From an uncultured Clostridia bacterium (GTDB lineage Bacteria > Bacillota > Clostridia > Oscillospirales > Acutalibacteraceae), in contig CAMHMN010000017.1 in NCBI GenBank assembly GCA_946186245.1, forward strand, positions 1 through 42,337: 42,337 nucleotides of DNA, in the 5' to 3' direction. A model generated the notes under the pieces. That model saw nothing but the letters and a program-made list of their open reading frames with translations, was not told where the DNA came from and did not search any database. The translations under genes were made by a program, and so were the position numbers. Below, piece by piece: positions 25,172 through 34,511 of the stretch (position 1 is the first letter of the stretch; each line of letters opens with the position of its first letter).

Positions 25172-25340
25172 CACAAAGAAAAGCAAATAAAAGCAAATAA
25201 AACAAAAGTAAACAAAATCAAAGCAAAAGCAAAGCAAAGCTGCCGATGCTTTTTCCGCGGAAAAAACAATGCCTTCCTGCTTTTGCGCGATTGCCGAAAA
25301 TGACAAAAAAACGATGACGGATGATGATGGACGATGAATA

Positions 25341-25523
25341 TCAGCAGACAAACTGGATGAAAAACAGCGCGATTGCCGTGAAAAGGCATGCCGTGCCGCC
25401 GTATTTAGCGATGGCACGCTCGGTGGAATACTGTTCGCCCTGCATTCCTCTGTAGAGCCTTACCTGCCCAAGCCAGGCTGCCAACAGCAGCACGATGACA
25501 GCCGTAGGTAATTCCAGCTTCAT
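25341..25523 (-). CDS. Small two-helix membrane protein of the ger operon (D-subunit-like)
   Basis: This 60-residue protein has two hydrophobic helices (about 5-21, TAVIVLLLAAWLGQV, and 41-60, YGGTACLFTAIALFFIQFVC) joined by a short polar loop with RLYRGMQGEQYS. Its ATG overlaps the stop of gerC as ATGA and has GGGAGG 12 nt upstream, so it is the fourth gene of the operon. Small two-helix proteins encoded beside some gerA-type operons of Bacillus ('D' subunits) modulate germination; this is a candidate by size and position only. Confidence 0.72.
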   Translation of the reverse strand: MKLELPTAVIVLLLAAWLGQVRLYRGMQGEQYSTERAIAKYGGTACLFTAIALFFIQFVC

Positions 25524-26662
25524 TTTGTGATTCCGCCTCCCGCCGCAGTGCAATTGACTGTGATAGTGATTTCCGATGCCGGATAAATGCGTTCCCAATC
25601 CTTCTGGTGAAGTGCGTACCAGTCGGGCTGACGCTGCCGGATAACGTCCTGCAGTCCCAGAACCGACGAGCCAAGGGAATCACGGCTTCTGTCGGCGAGC
25701 GCCTGCAGCCGTTTTTTCACCGTATCCTCGGCACTCTGCTCGATAGATGTCTGCGCGTCGTCGGAATGTCCGAAGCCTTTTCCGCTTTCCGTGTCAAGCG
25801 GAAGGATCACCAGCTCCAGCTTCATCCGGAATTCCGGCGTACCGTCGGCGATTGTGCATTTCACCGAGCAATCCGACTGTCTGACCTGACAGCAATACCG
25901 GTTGCCGCTGCCGTCCTGCACGGTAAGGGAACCGCCTGTTCCGGAACCGCGTGTCAGCCGCAGCAGCTCCAGTTCCTCCTCGCTGAGATCGCCGCGGAAT
26001 TGTCCTTCCCTTCCGTATGCCGAAGCGCCGGACAGCGTCAGCAATGCCTTGCCGCCGGCGTCTTCCGCGGCAGCCGAGATTTTGGGGAGGAAGAATTCAT
26101 CGCGGTTGACAAGGATTCTGTAGAGCAGGAAGAGATTCATGGCAATGCCTCCGCTGCCCGCGTCGTAGCTCTGCAATGCGCTTGCCGCCTCGGTGGAAAT
26201 CGCTTTGTCGGTGGCCGAAGAGCCGAAGAATGCCTCCGCGCTGCCGCTGCAAACCGCAATGCAGCTCTGTCTTCGCACCGAAGCACGCCGGAAGAAGTAA
26301 TCGGTAAGCCCGGTAAAATCCTTCCGCGAAAGTCTCTCGCCGATGACAATCAGGCTGAGCTGTTCAAAATTGATCTGCCTGCCGAGATCCTTTTCCAGCG
26401 TCCGGACGGCAGCGGCAGGCGTGCGTCCTTCCACCGTGCGGGAGGTGTATTGAATCGAGCCGGAGGAATCGCTTTCGCCGCTGACCGGAATCGCCAGCTG
26501 GAAGGTGAATCGGTATGCCTCGCCGCCGCTGTCCGCGCCGAAGCCGAGTACGAAGGCACGGCCGTTGATCTCCGCGTCGTCCCAGCAGCCCGTCATTGTC
26601 AGGAGGGCGAAGATTCCCGCCGCCGCCATCAGAATTCCTGTGAAGCGTTTTATGAAATACAT
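25520..26662 (-). CDS. gerC: Spore germination lipoprotein, GerC subunit
   Basis: This 380-residue protein starts MYFIKRFTGILMAAAG and has lipobox LTMTGC followed by WDDAEINGRAFVLGFG, the hallmark of GerAC proteins. The rest follows the family: RTLEKDLGRQINFEQLSLIVIG, FFRRASVRRQ, then the C-terminal domain with ALADRSRDSLGSSVLGLQDV. GerC is an outer-leaflet lipoprotein of the germinant receptor in the spore inner membrane. The start at 26660-26662 is preceded by GGGAGGAACGCGC. A longer open frame reaching 27703 is only a shadow of gerB. The start overlaps the end of gerB by 13 bp. Confidence 0.93.
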   Translation of the reverse strand: MYFIKRFTGILMAAAGIFALLTMTGCWDDAEINGRAFVLGFGADSGGEAYRFTFQLAIPVSGESDSSGSIQYTSRTVEGRTPAAAVRTLEKDLGRQINFEQLSLIVIGERLSRKDFTGLTDYFFRRASVRRQSCIAVCSGSAEAFFGSSATDKAISTEAASALQSYDAGSGGIAMNLFLLYRILVNRDEFFLPKISAAAEDAGGKALLTLSGASAYGREGQFRGDLSEEELELLRLTRGSGTGGSLTVQDGSGNRYCCQVRQSDCSVKCTIADGTPEFRMKLELVILPLDTESGKGFGHSDDAQTSIEQSAEDTVKKRLQALADRSRDSLGSSVLGLQDVIRQRQPDWYALHQKDWERIYPASEITITVNCTAAGGGITK

Positions 26663-27765
26663 GCGCGTTCCTCCCGTCGCTTTCTGAATGTCGCCGCGAT
26701 AAAGACCATGGGAATCAGTCCGAATAAAAACAGCAGCTTGCCCCAATCGGCGATGAAAAGGGCGATTCTGCCGTCCGACAGGCTGAGATAGGAGAGGGTG
26801 TAGACGACCGGCAGCAGCAGGAAGTTGAAAACGCTGTGGCTTCGGACGCCGCAGACGCCGCAGAGCGAAATGCAGCAGCAGTAGAGCAGAATGCCGGCCG
26901 AAAGCAGGGTGACGGCGTTGTAGATCATGATATAGAGAATGTCGAAACGGTGGTTGAGCGAAATATTGCCGATGCTGACCACGCGGGAAAGCTCGGTGAG
27001 GGGGAAGGCGAGGTGCTTGATCCCTTCGATGGAGAAGACGCCGACGCAGCAGACCAGCACGCCGACGCACAGCGCCGCCAGCAGGAGCGAACCCGAAAGC
27101 AGGCAGCGCCGCAGCCTCCGTTTCTCGTAGTAGCCCGCGAAGAAGGCAGCCGCCGTGATTCCTCCCCAGGGTGAGAGCCATTCGGAAAGGGAAGCAACCG
27201 GCAGCCCGTCGGGACGCAGCAGGGGAAGCAGCTCGCCGTAATCCAGCGAAAAAAGCCCCATCGCCAGCACAAAAAGCAGCGGAATGACCACCGCCGGAAA
27301 AAGCAGCTCGGCAGCGCGTGCCACCTGCCGGATGCCCGACGTGATGAGGAAGCAGACAGTGAGCAGCGTGACTGCCGGAATGACCTGCGGCGGGGTCTTT
27401 TCCAACAGAAACAGCCCGGTCATGCGGGTCTGCTTGACCGTCACGCAGCAGATTTCGGCGGCGAAATAGACCGCCGCTGCCGCCAGAATGATCCGCGCCG
27501 GAATCAGGCCAAGATTTTCCCGCAGCAGCTCCGGGAAGGAAACGCTCTGGCTGAGGGAGAAGCATCTGGCCAGCATTCCCATAGAAAGCAGCACCAGTCC
27601 CGCGGTCAGAGCGAAGGAAATTCCCGACCACCTGCCGAAGCTCCGGGGATAGAAATACATGCCGCCCATTCCGGCGACAATGACGAGCACGGTGAGCTGC
27701 CATTCGGAAAAGGTGGATTTGGATTGGATGGATTCCTGCATGACTTTGACTTGTCGCCTCCTCAT
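26650..27765 (-). CDS. gerB: Spore germination permease, GerB subunit
   Basis: This 371-residue protein has about ten membrane helices and the GerAB/amino-acid-permease pattern. It opens FSEWQLTVLVIVAGMGGMYFYPRSFGR; later are ITSGIRQVARAAELLFPAVVIPLLF and FPLTELSRVVSIGNI. In germinant receptors this subunit binds the amino acid or nucleoside germinant in the spore inner membrane. Its first ATG overlaps the gerA stop as ATGA with no upstream ribosome binding site, so translation is probably coupled. An AGGAGG lies just after it and could instead serve the ATG nine codons in (27741), though at a long 15-nt distance. The C-terminus overlaps gerC. Confidence 0.92.
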   Translation of the reverse strand: MRRRQVKVMQESIQSKSTFSEWQLTVLVIVAGMGGMYFYPRSFGRWSGISFALTAGLVLLSMGMLARCFSLSQSVSFPELLRENLGLIPARIILAAAAVYFAAEICCVTVKQTRMTGLFLLEKTPPQVIPAVTLLTVCFLITSGIRQVARAAELLFPAVVIPLLFVLAMGLFSLDYGELLPLLRPDGLPVASLSEWLSPWGGITAAAFFAGYYEKRRLRRCLLSGSLLLAALCVGVLVCCVGVFSIEGIKHLAFPLTELSRVVSIGNISLNHRFDILYIMIYNAVTLLSAGILLYCCCISLCGVCGVRSHSVFNFLLLPVVYTLSYLSLSDGRIALFIADWGKLLFLFGLIPMVFIAATFRKRREERACIS

Positions 27766-29363
27766 TTCATCCGGATCAGGTCGATCGGCTCGTAGTATTC
27801 CGGCCGGGTGTCCCGTCGGAAGATCGGCAGTTCGATCAGGCTTTCCACAAAGCCCTTGCGGTAGGCAGGGGAGAAGGGGGCGGTGAATTCCGTGCCGTAG
27901 GAATAGAGCGCACAGAGCTGCGATACGAAGAGCACCAGACCCACGGTCAGTCCGAATATCCCGAACACCGCCGAAAGCGCCAGCAGGAAATACTTCACCA
28001 GCCGCAGCGAGGAGGCCAGTTCATAGGACGGAATGACAAAGGATGTCAGGGAAGTCAGACCGATGATGATGATCAGCAGGGGACTCACCAGTCCCGCGCG
28101 GATGGCGGCGTCGCCGACGATCAGACCGCCGACGATGGACATGGCGGAGCTGATGCTGCCCGGCAGGCGGATGCTTGCCTCCCGCAGCAGCTCAATGAAG
28201 AATTCCATGATGATGACCTCCGTCACCGCGCTGAATGGCACGTTGATGCGGTTGGCAGCCGAGAGCAGCAGCAGATCGACCGGCAGCAGTCCGGGATTGT
28301 AGGCCACCACCGCGACGTAAAGGGACGGCGCGGTAATGGCGATGAAAAACGCGACCCAGCGCAGTATTTTGAGAAAGGTTGAATAGGTCCAGCGCTGGTA
28401 CCTGTCTTCCGTGACCTGCATCATGGAAGACAGCGTCGCCGGCGCGAGAAGCACAAAGGGACTGCCGTTGACAATGATCGCCGCGCGTCCCTGGCAGATT
28501 TCCGCGGCCGCCGTGTCCGGCTTTTCGGTGCCGTCGATCTGCGGGAAGGGGCTGAGCGGGTACTGCTCGATGAGCTGGGCCAGCTCCCCGGAATCGCCCA
28601 GAAGGTCGACCGAAATGGATTGCATATCCCTGCGCAGCCTGTCGGTGAGCTGCGGATTGGTGACGCCGTTGATGTAGCACAGGGCGACGGCCGTGTGGGA
28701 GCGAAGCCCGATCTGCAGCATTTCAATGGTCAGATTGGGGTCGGAAATTCGCCGACGGATCAGCGCGGTGTTGGTGCGGAGGTTTTCGGTGAAGCCTTCG
28801 TGCGGTCCTGCCACCGAACCGGTGGTTTCGCTGGGCGACACCGAACGGGATTCGATGCTCCTCGCGCCGATGACGAAGCCGACATTCAGCCCCTCGATGC
28901 AGAGAAAGAGGTCGCCTGTCAGCGCGGCGATATACCCCTTGGAAAGGCTGGGCTGCTCGCTCAGTTCGGTGTTGAGGATAAGGGAAGAAATCTGCCTGAG
29001 CGGCGGAATGCTGTCCGGGCTGCCGCCCAGTTTCAGCTGCATGGCGGGGAGAATGAGATTCTGTTCCGCGCTCTGTTTGGAGCAAAGTCCGTCCACCAGC
29101 AGCAGGAAGCTGCGCCTGCCGTCCGCGAGCGTGAATTCACGGATGAGCAGATCGGCGTTCTTCCCCTTGAGTCCTTTGCAGTAATCCAGATTGCTCTGGT
29201 AATCGGGCGACACCGGCCAGTCGAATGCCGGGCTGATGTCAAAGAGTCCGGGCGGTTCGCAGCTCGGCGAGGCATCCGGCAACTCCCCGCCGTTCTGCGC
29301 ACCGTCCTGCCAATCCTTCGGCTGCGAAAAGCCGATCAGGTCAAACAACAGATTTCCTGGCAA
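27762..29363 (-). CDS. gerA: Spore germination protein, GerA subunit
   Basis: This 533-residue protein has a soluble N-terminal half (about 1-300, with INGVTNPQLTDRLRRDMQSI, and GEPA-like FPQIDGTEKPDTAAAEICQGRAAIIVNG) and about five membrane helices in the second half (for example WVAFFIAITAPSLYVAVVAY and FFLALSAVFGIFGLTVGLVL). This matches the GerAA/SpoVAF family; it oligomerises as an ion channel in germinant receptors. The order gerA-gerB-gerC argues for a receptor rather than SpoVAF. I start it at TTG 29361-29363, which has AAAGGAGG 7 nt upstream; the ATG at 29385-29387 opens a frame in which that site would be coding sequence. Confidence 0.92.
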   Translation of the reverse strand: MPGNLLFDLIGFSQPKDWQDGAQNGGELPDASPSCEPPGLFDISPAFDWPVSPDYQSNLDYCKGLKGKNADLLIREFTLADGRRSFLLLVDGLCSKQSAEQNLILPAMQLKLGGSPDSIPPLRQISSLILNTELSEQPSLSKGYIAALTGDLFLCIEGLNVGFVIGARSIESRSVSPSETTGSVAGPHEGFTENLRTNTALIRRRISDPNLTIEMLQIGLRSHTAVALCYINGVTNPQLTDRLRRDMQSISVDLLGDSGELAQLIEQYPLSPFPQIDGTEKPDTAAAEICQGRAAIIVNGSPFVLLAPATLSSMMQVTEDRYQRWTYSTFLKILRWVAFFIAITAPSLYVAVVAYNPGLLPVDLLLLSAANRINVPFSAVTEVIIMEFFIELLREASIRLPGSISSAMSIVGGLIVGDAAIRAGLVSPLLIIIIGLTSLTSFVIPSYELASSLRLVKYFLLALSAVFGIFGLTVGLVLFVSQLCALYSYGTEFTAPFSPAYRKGFVESLIELPIFRRDTRPEYYEPIDLIRMK

Positions 29364-29454
29364 GGCAAGGCCTCCTTTTTGGTTCATGGATAAGATAACA
29401 GAGAAGACAGAACAGCTGACAGAGAATGAGCCCTGCGCGCTGAATCAATATTGC

Positions 29455-29536
29455 AAGGCGCTTTGTGCCTTCCGTCTGTCTTTTCGTTATTCTTTCTAAT
29501 CTATAATCTATTCTCTAAGCGAACGAATGCGAGCGC
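29455..29536. repeat. Dispersed intergenic element, copy 3 (downstream of typA)
   Basis: AAGGCGCTTTGTGCCTTCC at one end, an AT-rich core with CTAATCTATAATCTATTCTC, and GCGAACGAATGCGAGCGC at the other. The last end is nearly the same as in copy 1. It lies between the typA terminator and gerA, not directly at a stop codon. Confidence 0.5.
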
Positions 29537-29582
29537 TTTTTTATTACCTTTCCCCAAAATGCCGGAAAAATCCGTCCTGACG

Positions 29583-29626
29583 CAAAAAATCCGGCTCATC
29601 AAAGCATTTCTGCTTCCATGAACCGG
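29583..29626 (-). terminator. Rho-independent terminator of typA
   Basis: On the minus strand CCGGTTCATG pairs with GATGAGCCGG and continues into AGCA/TGCT closing a GAAA tetraloop, followed by ATTTTTTG. It lies 19 bp after the typA stop. Confidence 0.92.
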
Positions 29627-29644
29627 AAAAATCTGTTGAAGAGC

Positions 29645-31471
<1,827 letters not shown>

Positions 31472-31509
31472 TCAAAGAACCTTCTTTTAGCATACATTTT
31501 TTACCATGT

Positions 31510-31538
31510 ATTATAGCACAGTTTTTCTCCGTTTTGAA
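31510..31538 (-). promoter_or_regulatory. Sigma-A type promoter of typA
   Basis: On the minus strand -35 TTCAAA (31533-31538), 17-bp spacer, perfect -10 TATAAT (31510-31515), about 39 bp before the typA start. Confidence 0.75.
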
Positions 31539-31893
31539 CCACATCGGACAAAAAATCCGGCTCCCGCGTGAAGAAATGGAGAGTCTTATCTTAAAATTTT
31601 TTGTAAATAATTTATGAGGAAGCGGCTGATTTCAGAATGCACGCTTGCGGATGGAAGGACGCCCGCCCCGAAAGCAGCGCATGAACCAGCGGCGAACTGC
31701 CCGGCAGCGTCGACGGGCAACACGAATCATGCCTGTGCTTGCGCCAATTCACAAAAAAAAATCGCCCGTGCGCACTTCCTTTGTTTCGGGAGAATGCGCA
31801 CGGGCTTTTTATGTAAAATAATAACAGAATATGATGAAATCCATGCCGTAATACGGAAGAAACGAATTATCCGCTTTTTCTTCCTTTATTGCC
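31539..31893. other. Divergent intergenic region between typA and the exopolysaccharide operon
   Basis: This 355-bp stretch has no gene I can support. It holds a bidirectional hairpin (31752-31810) that isolates typA from the exopolysaccharide operon. A weak plus-strand frame (31614-31955) runs through the hairpin and the wzc promoter, so it is not a gene. The 31614-31750 stretch is GC-rich compared with its flanks; I cannot match it to a known RNA family. Confidence 0.5.
31752..31810. terminator. Bidirectional terminator between typA and wzc
   Basis: GCCCGTGCGCA (31764-31774) pairs with TGCGCACGGGC (31795-31805). TTTTT follows on the plus strand and a run of nine A residues precedes it, which reads as U on the minus strand. 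It lies between two divergent promoters, so no transcript that it should end is known. Confidence 0.82.
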
Positions 31894-31922
31894 TTGAAAA
31901 GAATGAGTGTTTATGTTATAAT
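31894..31922 (+). promoter_or_regulatory. Sigma-A type promoter of the exopolysaccharide operon
   Basis: -35 TTGAAA (31894-31899), 17-bp spacer, perfect -10 TATAAT (31917-31922), about 40 bp before the first gene. Confidence 0.82.
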
Positions 31923-31962
31923 GGAATAAGTTCATATGAGCAATTTGTGAGGTAAAAATCGA

Positions 31963-33402
31963 ATGGAAAAAAAGATCTCCTTTAACAGTGTCGTCAATGT
32001 CGTCTTCGGCAGGTACCAAATGGTCATACTCTGCACCGTATTGTGCGGAATTCTGATGTTTATTGCGTCGGAATTCATTTTGCCGAAGAAGTATGAATCC
32101 TATACGACCCTGTACGTCAAGAACAGCAGCGAGTCGTACAACACCGAAAATGTCAACATCAACGACATCAACGCATCCAAATCCCTGGCCGAAACCTACA
32201 TCGAGGTTCTGGGCAGCAACGCCGTCATGAACCAGGTGGTCGAAGGCCTGGGCAGCACGCACAAAAAGAGCGAGCTTGTCCGGATTTTCGGCAAAGAGGA
32301 AGGCAGAATCGACATCGAGGCAGTGAAAAAGTGCTTTACCATGTCCGCCTCCAACAAGACCGAAGTGCTCAAAGTGTCCGCCCGGACAAAGGATCCGGAA
32401 ATCTCCGCCGAAATGTGCAACATTGTCGCGGGTTTTGCCCCTGAATTCCTCGAGCGTATCGTCGGAGCCGGCTCCGTGGAAGTGATCGACGTGGCAGTGC
32501 CGAAGAATGACCCCATTGAGCCGAACGTCGCCGCTTACAGTCTGGCGGGTCTGATTCTGGGCTTCTTCCTATCCTGCGGAACCATCTATCTCTTCGACCT
32601 TTTCGACAACACCATCAAGGATAAGGAAGCCATTGCGGAAATCTTCAAAAAACCGGTTCTAGGCACCGTTCAGCATCTCAGTGCGTCCGGCAGGGGCAAG
32701 AAGCAGGCGGAAAAGGGCGACGGCAGCCAGCTGATTCTCAACAAGGACATGCCCTTCCACTACACCGAGAGCTACAAGACCATCCGGACCAACGTCGTCT
32801 TTTCGTTCAGCACCAACGAGAACAAGATACTGGTGGTATCCAGCCCGAATCCCGACGAAGGCAAATCCACCGTATCGGTCAACCTGGCCACAGCGCTTGC
32901 CCAGAACCGCGAAAAGGTGCTGCTGATCGACGCGGATATGCGCAAGCCGGTGATTCATAAGATGTTCAAGGTGCCGAACAAGAGCGGTCTTTCCACCGCG
33001 ATCATCCGAATAACGCCCTTTGAACAGGCGATCCAGAAGAACGTCGTGCCGAATCTCGACATCCTCACGTCCGGGCCGATGCCCCCCAATCCCTCCGAGC
33101 TGATCGCTTCCAGATACTTCCATGATCTGCTTGTCATGGTGGAAAAGGAGTATGATTACATCATCGTGGATACGCCTCCGCTCAATGTGGTCAGTGACGG
33201 GCTGGTTTTCACGGATGTCCTCAACGGCATCCTGCTGGTAGTCAGACACCGCAAGACCTCCTACGGGGAGATTTCCGAAGCGATCAACGCCATAGAGCTT
33301 TCCAACGCGAATCTTCTCGGCTTTATTCTCAACGACTACAGGCAAAAGGGAGCGGGCTACTATTACCGTTCCAAGGACGCCTATTATGCCAGAAAAATAT
33401 GA
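31963..33402 (+). CDS. Fused Wzz chain-length regulator and tyrosine autokinase (BY-kinase)
   Basis: This 479-residue protein joins a Wzz domain (membrane spans about 19-39 and 188-213, periplasm-like loop between) to a bacterial tyrosine kinase domain. The kinase has Walker A SSPNPDEGKST (about 296), Walker A' LLIDADMRKP (about 320), Walker B YIIVDTPP (about 398) and a C-terminal tyrosine cluster YYYRSKDAYYARKI, the autophosphorylation tail. Many Firmicutes split these functions over two proteins (CapA/CapB, EpsA/EpsB); here they are fused, as in Gram-negative Wzc. It controls the chain length and export of surface polysaccharide. RBS GAGGTAAAAATCGA precedes the ATG. It is the first gene of the operon, followed by an unusual 350-bp spacer. 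Confidence 0.95.
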   Translation: MEKKISFNSVVNVVFGRYQMVILCTVLCGILMFIASEFILPKKYESYTTLYVKNSSESYNTENVNINDINASKSLAETYIEVLGSNAVMNQVVEGLGSTHKKSELVRIFGKEEGRIDIEAVKKCFTMSASNKTEVLKVSARTKDPEISAEMCNIVAGFAPEFLERIVGAGSVEVIDVAVPKNDPIEPNVAAYSLAGLILGFFLSCGTIYLFDLFDNTIKDKEAIAEIFKKPVLGTVQHLSASGRGKKQAEKGDGSQLILNKDMPFHYTESYKTIRTNVVFSFSTNENKILVVSSPNPDEGKSTVSVNLATALAQNREKVLLIDADMRKPVIHKMFKVPNKSGLSTAIIRITPFEQAIQKNVVPNLDILTSGPMPPNPSELIASRYFHDLLVMVEKEYDYIIVDTPPLNVVSDGLVFTDVLNGILLVVRHRKTSYGEISEAINAIELSNANLLGFILNDYRQKGAGYYYRSKDAYYARKI

Positions 33403-33752
33403 TCTGCGGGTTTTTCCTTCATGCGATGGGTAGCGTAACAGGGGGTTGATCAAATCGCAGCCGGACTGTTCAATCCGGACAGGGAAAATCGGCTTTTTGA
33501 ACATACGGTGATATTGAAAAATGATACAAAGGTATGATGAATGATTAATGAGTGAAGAGAAACAGATGGTGCGAAAGATGTGCAGACAGGCTCTCCGACA
33601 AAAGAATCGGCCTGCCTGCACGGATGATTCTCTCTTCCTTCCTGCTTTTTTCGGCCTGCCCGTGAAGCTCACCTCCGAAGGCCCTGCGCATTGCATCGAC
33701 GAAAGGGCGCAAGGCAATTCTCTGAAAAACAAACGGATTTTGAGGTGAGAGC
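33403..33752 (+). other. 350-bp non-coding spacer inside the exopolysaccharide operon
   Basis: No convincing gene lies here; a 66-codon frame (33548-33748) has no family resemblance. Two structures are visible. At 33459-33498, AGCCG can pair with CGGCT ahead of TTTTT, but the same CCG can instead pair in a CCGGA/TCCGG hairpin. At 33580-33621 lies a strong hairpin. The remaining operon genes are packed with overlaps or short gaps, so this spacer stands out. Confidence 0.6.
33580..33621 (+). other. Strong RNA hairpin in the spacer after wzc
   Basis: GTGCAGACAGG pairs with CCTGCCTGCAC (10 of 11 pairs), then a 4-base bulge and CCGA/TCGG. It is followed by the pyrimidine-rich TCTCTCTTCCTTCC and, 25 bases later, a T-run. 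Processing, attenuation or stability control are possible. Confidence 0.5.
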
Positions 33753-34511
33753 ATGGGACAGATTTATATTGCCGCTCATAAAGCATTTACAGCGCCGAAG
33801 GATCCGGTCTATCTTCCGATATTCCTCGGGAAAGCAGCCGATAAGGGATATGACGGCGCGGCGGACAATACCGGAGACAACATTTCCGGAAAGAATCCCT
33901 GCTATTGCGAACTGACCGGCCTCTACTGGGCGTGGAAGAATGCCCCCAGGTCGGATTTTGTCGGTCTGGTGCATTACCGCAGGTATTTGAGTGAAGCAGG
34001 AAGCAAACAGATACTGTCAGGGGACAGTGCAAAGCAATTGATGTCGGAATATGACATTGTTCTGCCGAAAAAGCGGAATTATTATATAGAAACATGTTAT
34101 TCGCAGTACAAGCATGCCCATAATATTGCCGATCTGGACAGGGCGAGGCAAATCGTCTGCGAAATGTACCCTGTATACGCGGATTCGTTCGACAGGGTGA
34201 TGGCACAGCGCAGCATTTATATACACAATATGTTCATTATGAAGCAGAGGCTTTTTGAGGATTACTGTCAGTGGCTCTTTCCCGTTCTCTTTGAACTGGA
34301 AAAGAGCATTGATATTTCCAATTACAACACATACAACAAGCGGGTTTTCGGATTCATCGCCGAGCGTTTGTTCAATGTCTGGCTTGATTACCGTCAGCTG
34401 AAATACTGTGAGCTTTCCGTTGTTTTCACGGAAAAGCAGCATCTGATCTGGAAATGCCTCTGTTTCATAGGGAGAAAAATCGTGGGTGGCAGACGATATG
34501 AAAAGAAATAG
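33753..34511 (+). CDS. DUF4422 glycosyltransferase-like protein
   Basis: This 252-residue protein begins with IYIAAHKAF and contains LTGLYWAWKNAPRSDFVGLVHYRRYLS, the pattern of DUF4422 proteins found in capsule and exopolysaccharide clusters. They are thought to transfer a hexose to a lipid-linked sugar, but the donor and acceptor are unknown here. No membrane segment is seen. A GAGGTGAGAGC ribosome binding site lies directly before the ATG. The C-terminus overlaps the following glycosyltransferase gene by 14 bp, supporting one transcript. Confidence 0.88.
   Translation: MGQIYIAAHKAFTAPKDPVYLPIFLGKAADKGYDGAADNTGDNISGKNPCYCELTGLYWAWKNAPRSDFVGLVHYRRYLSEAGSKQILSGDSAKQLMSEYDIVLPKKRNYYIETCYSQYKHAHNIADLDRARQIVCEMYPVYADSFDRVMAQRSIYIHNMFIMKQRLFEDYCQWLFPVLFELEKSIDISNYNTYNKRVFGFIAERLFNVWLDYRQLKYCELSVVFTEKQHLIWKCLCFIGRKIVGGRRYEKK

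Larger units (their letters stand above)
24852..25340. other. Non-coding spacer between recD2 promoter and the ger operon
   Basis: This 489-bp stretch holds no gene I can support. It contains the two 21-bp repeat arrays (24959-25018, 25109-25171), then A-rich low-complexity sequence with repeated AAGCAAATAA and AAAGCAAAGC words (25180-25245). Reading frames through the repeats give 7-residue repeats such as RGFLQQK and RRLLQQK; these follow simply from the 21-bp period. Confidence 0.6.

Noticed and set aside
24813-25417. Short minus-strand coding frames with 7-residue repeats (RRLLQQK, RGFLQQK)
   Set aside because: They overlap the recD2 promoter region and the real gerC-end gene, lack ribosome binding sites, and the repeats follow from the 21-bp DNA period.
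25520-27703. 727-codon frame suggesting a fused GerB-GerC protein
   Set aside because: The first 347 codons are a shadow of gerB in another frame (Arg/Ala/His-rich); gerC starts at 26662 with its own ribosome binding site and signal peptide.
29455-29536. Sigma-G promoter for the ger operon
   Set aside because: I looked for a forespore-type promoter between typA and gerA and could not find a convincing match; the stretch fits the dispersed element better.
31614-31955. 113-codon plus-strand frame
   Set aside because: It runs through a terminator hairpin and the wzc promoter; no ribosome binding site or family pattern.
33548-33748. 66-codon plus-strand frame in the exopolysaccharide spacer
   Set aside because: It contains a strong hairpin, has no family resemblance and no convincing ribosome binding site; structured RNA is a better explanation.
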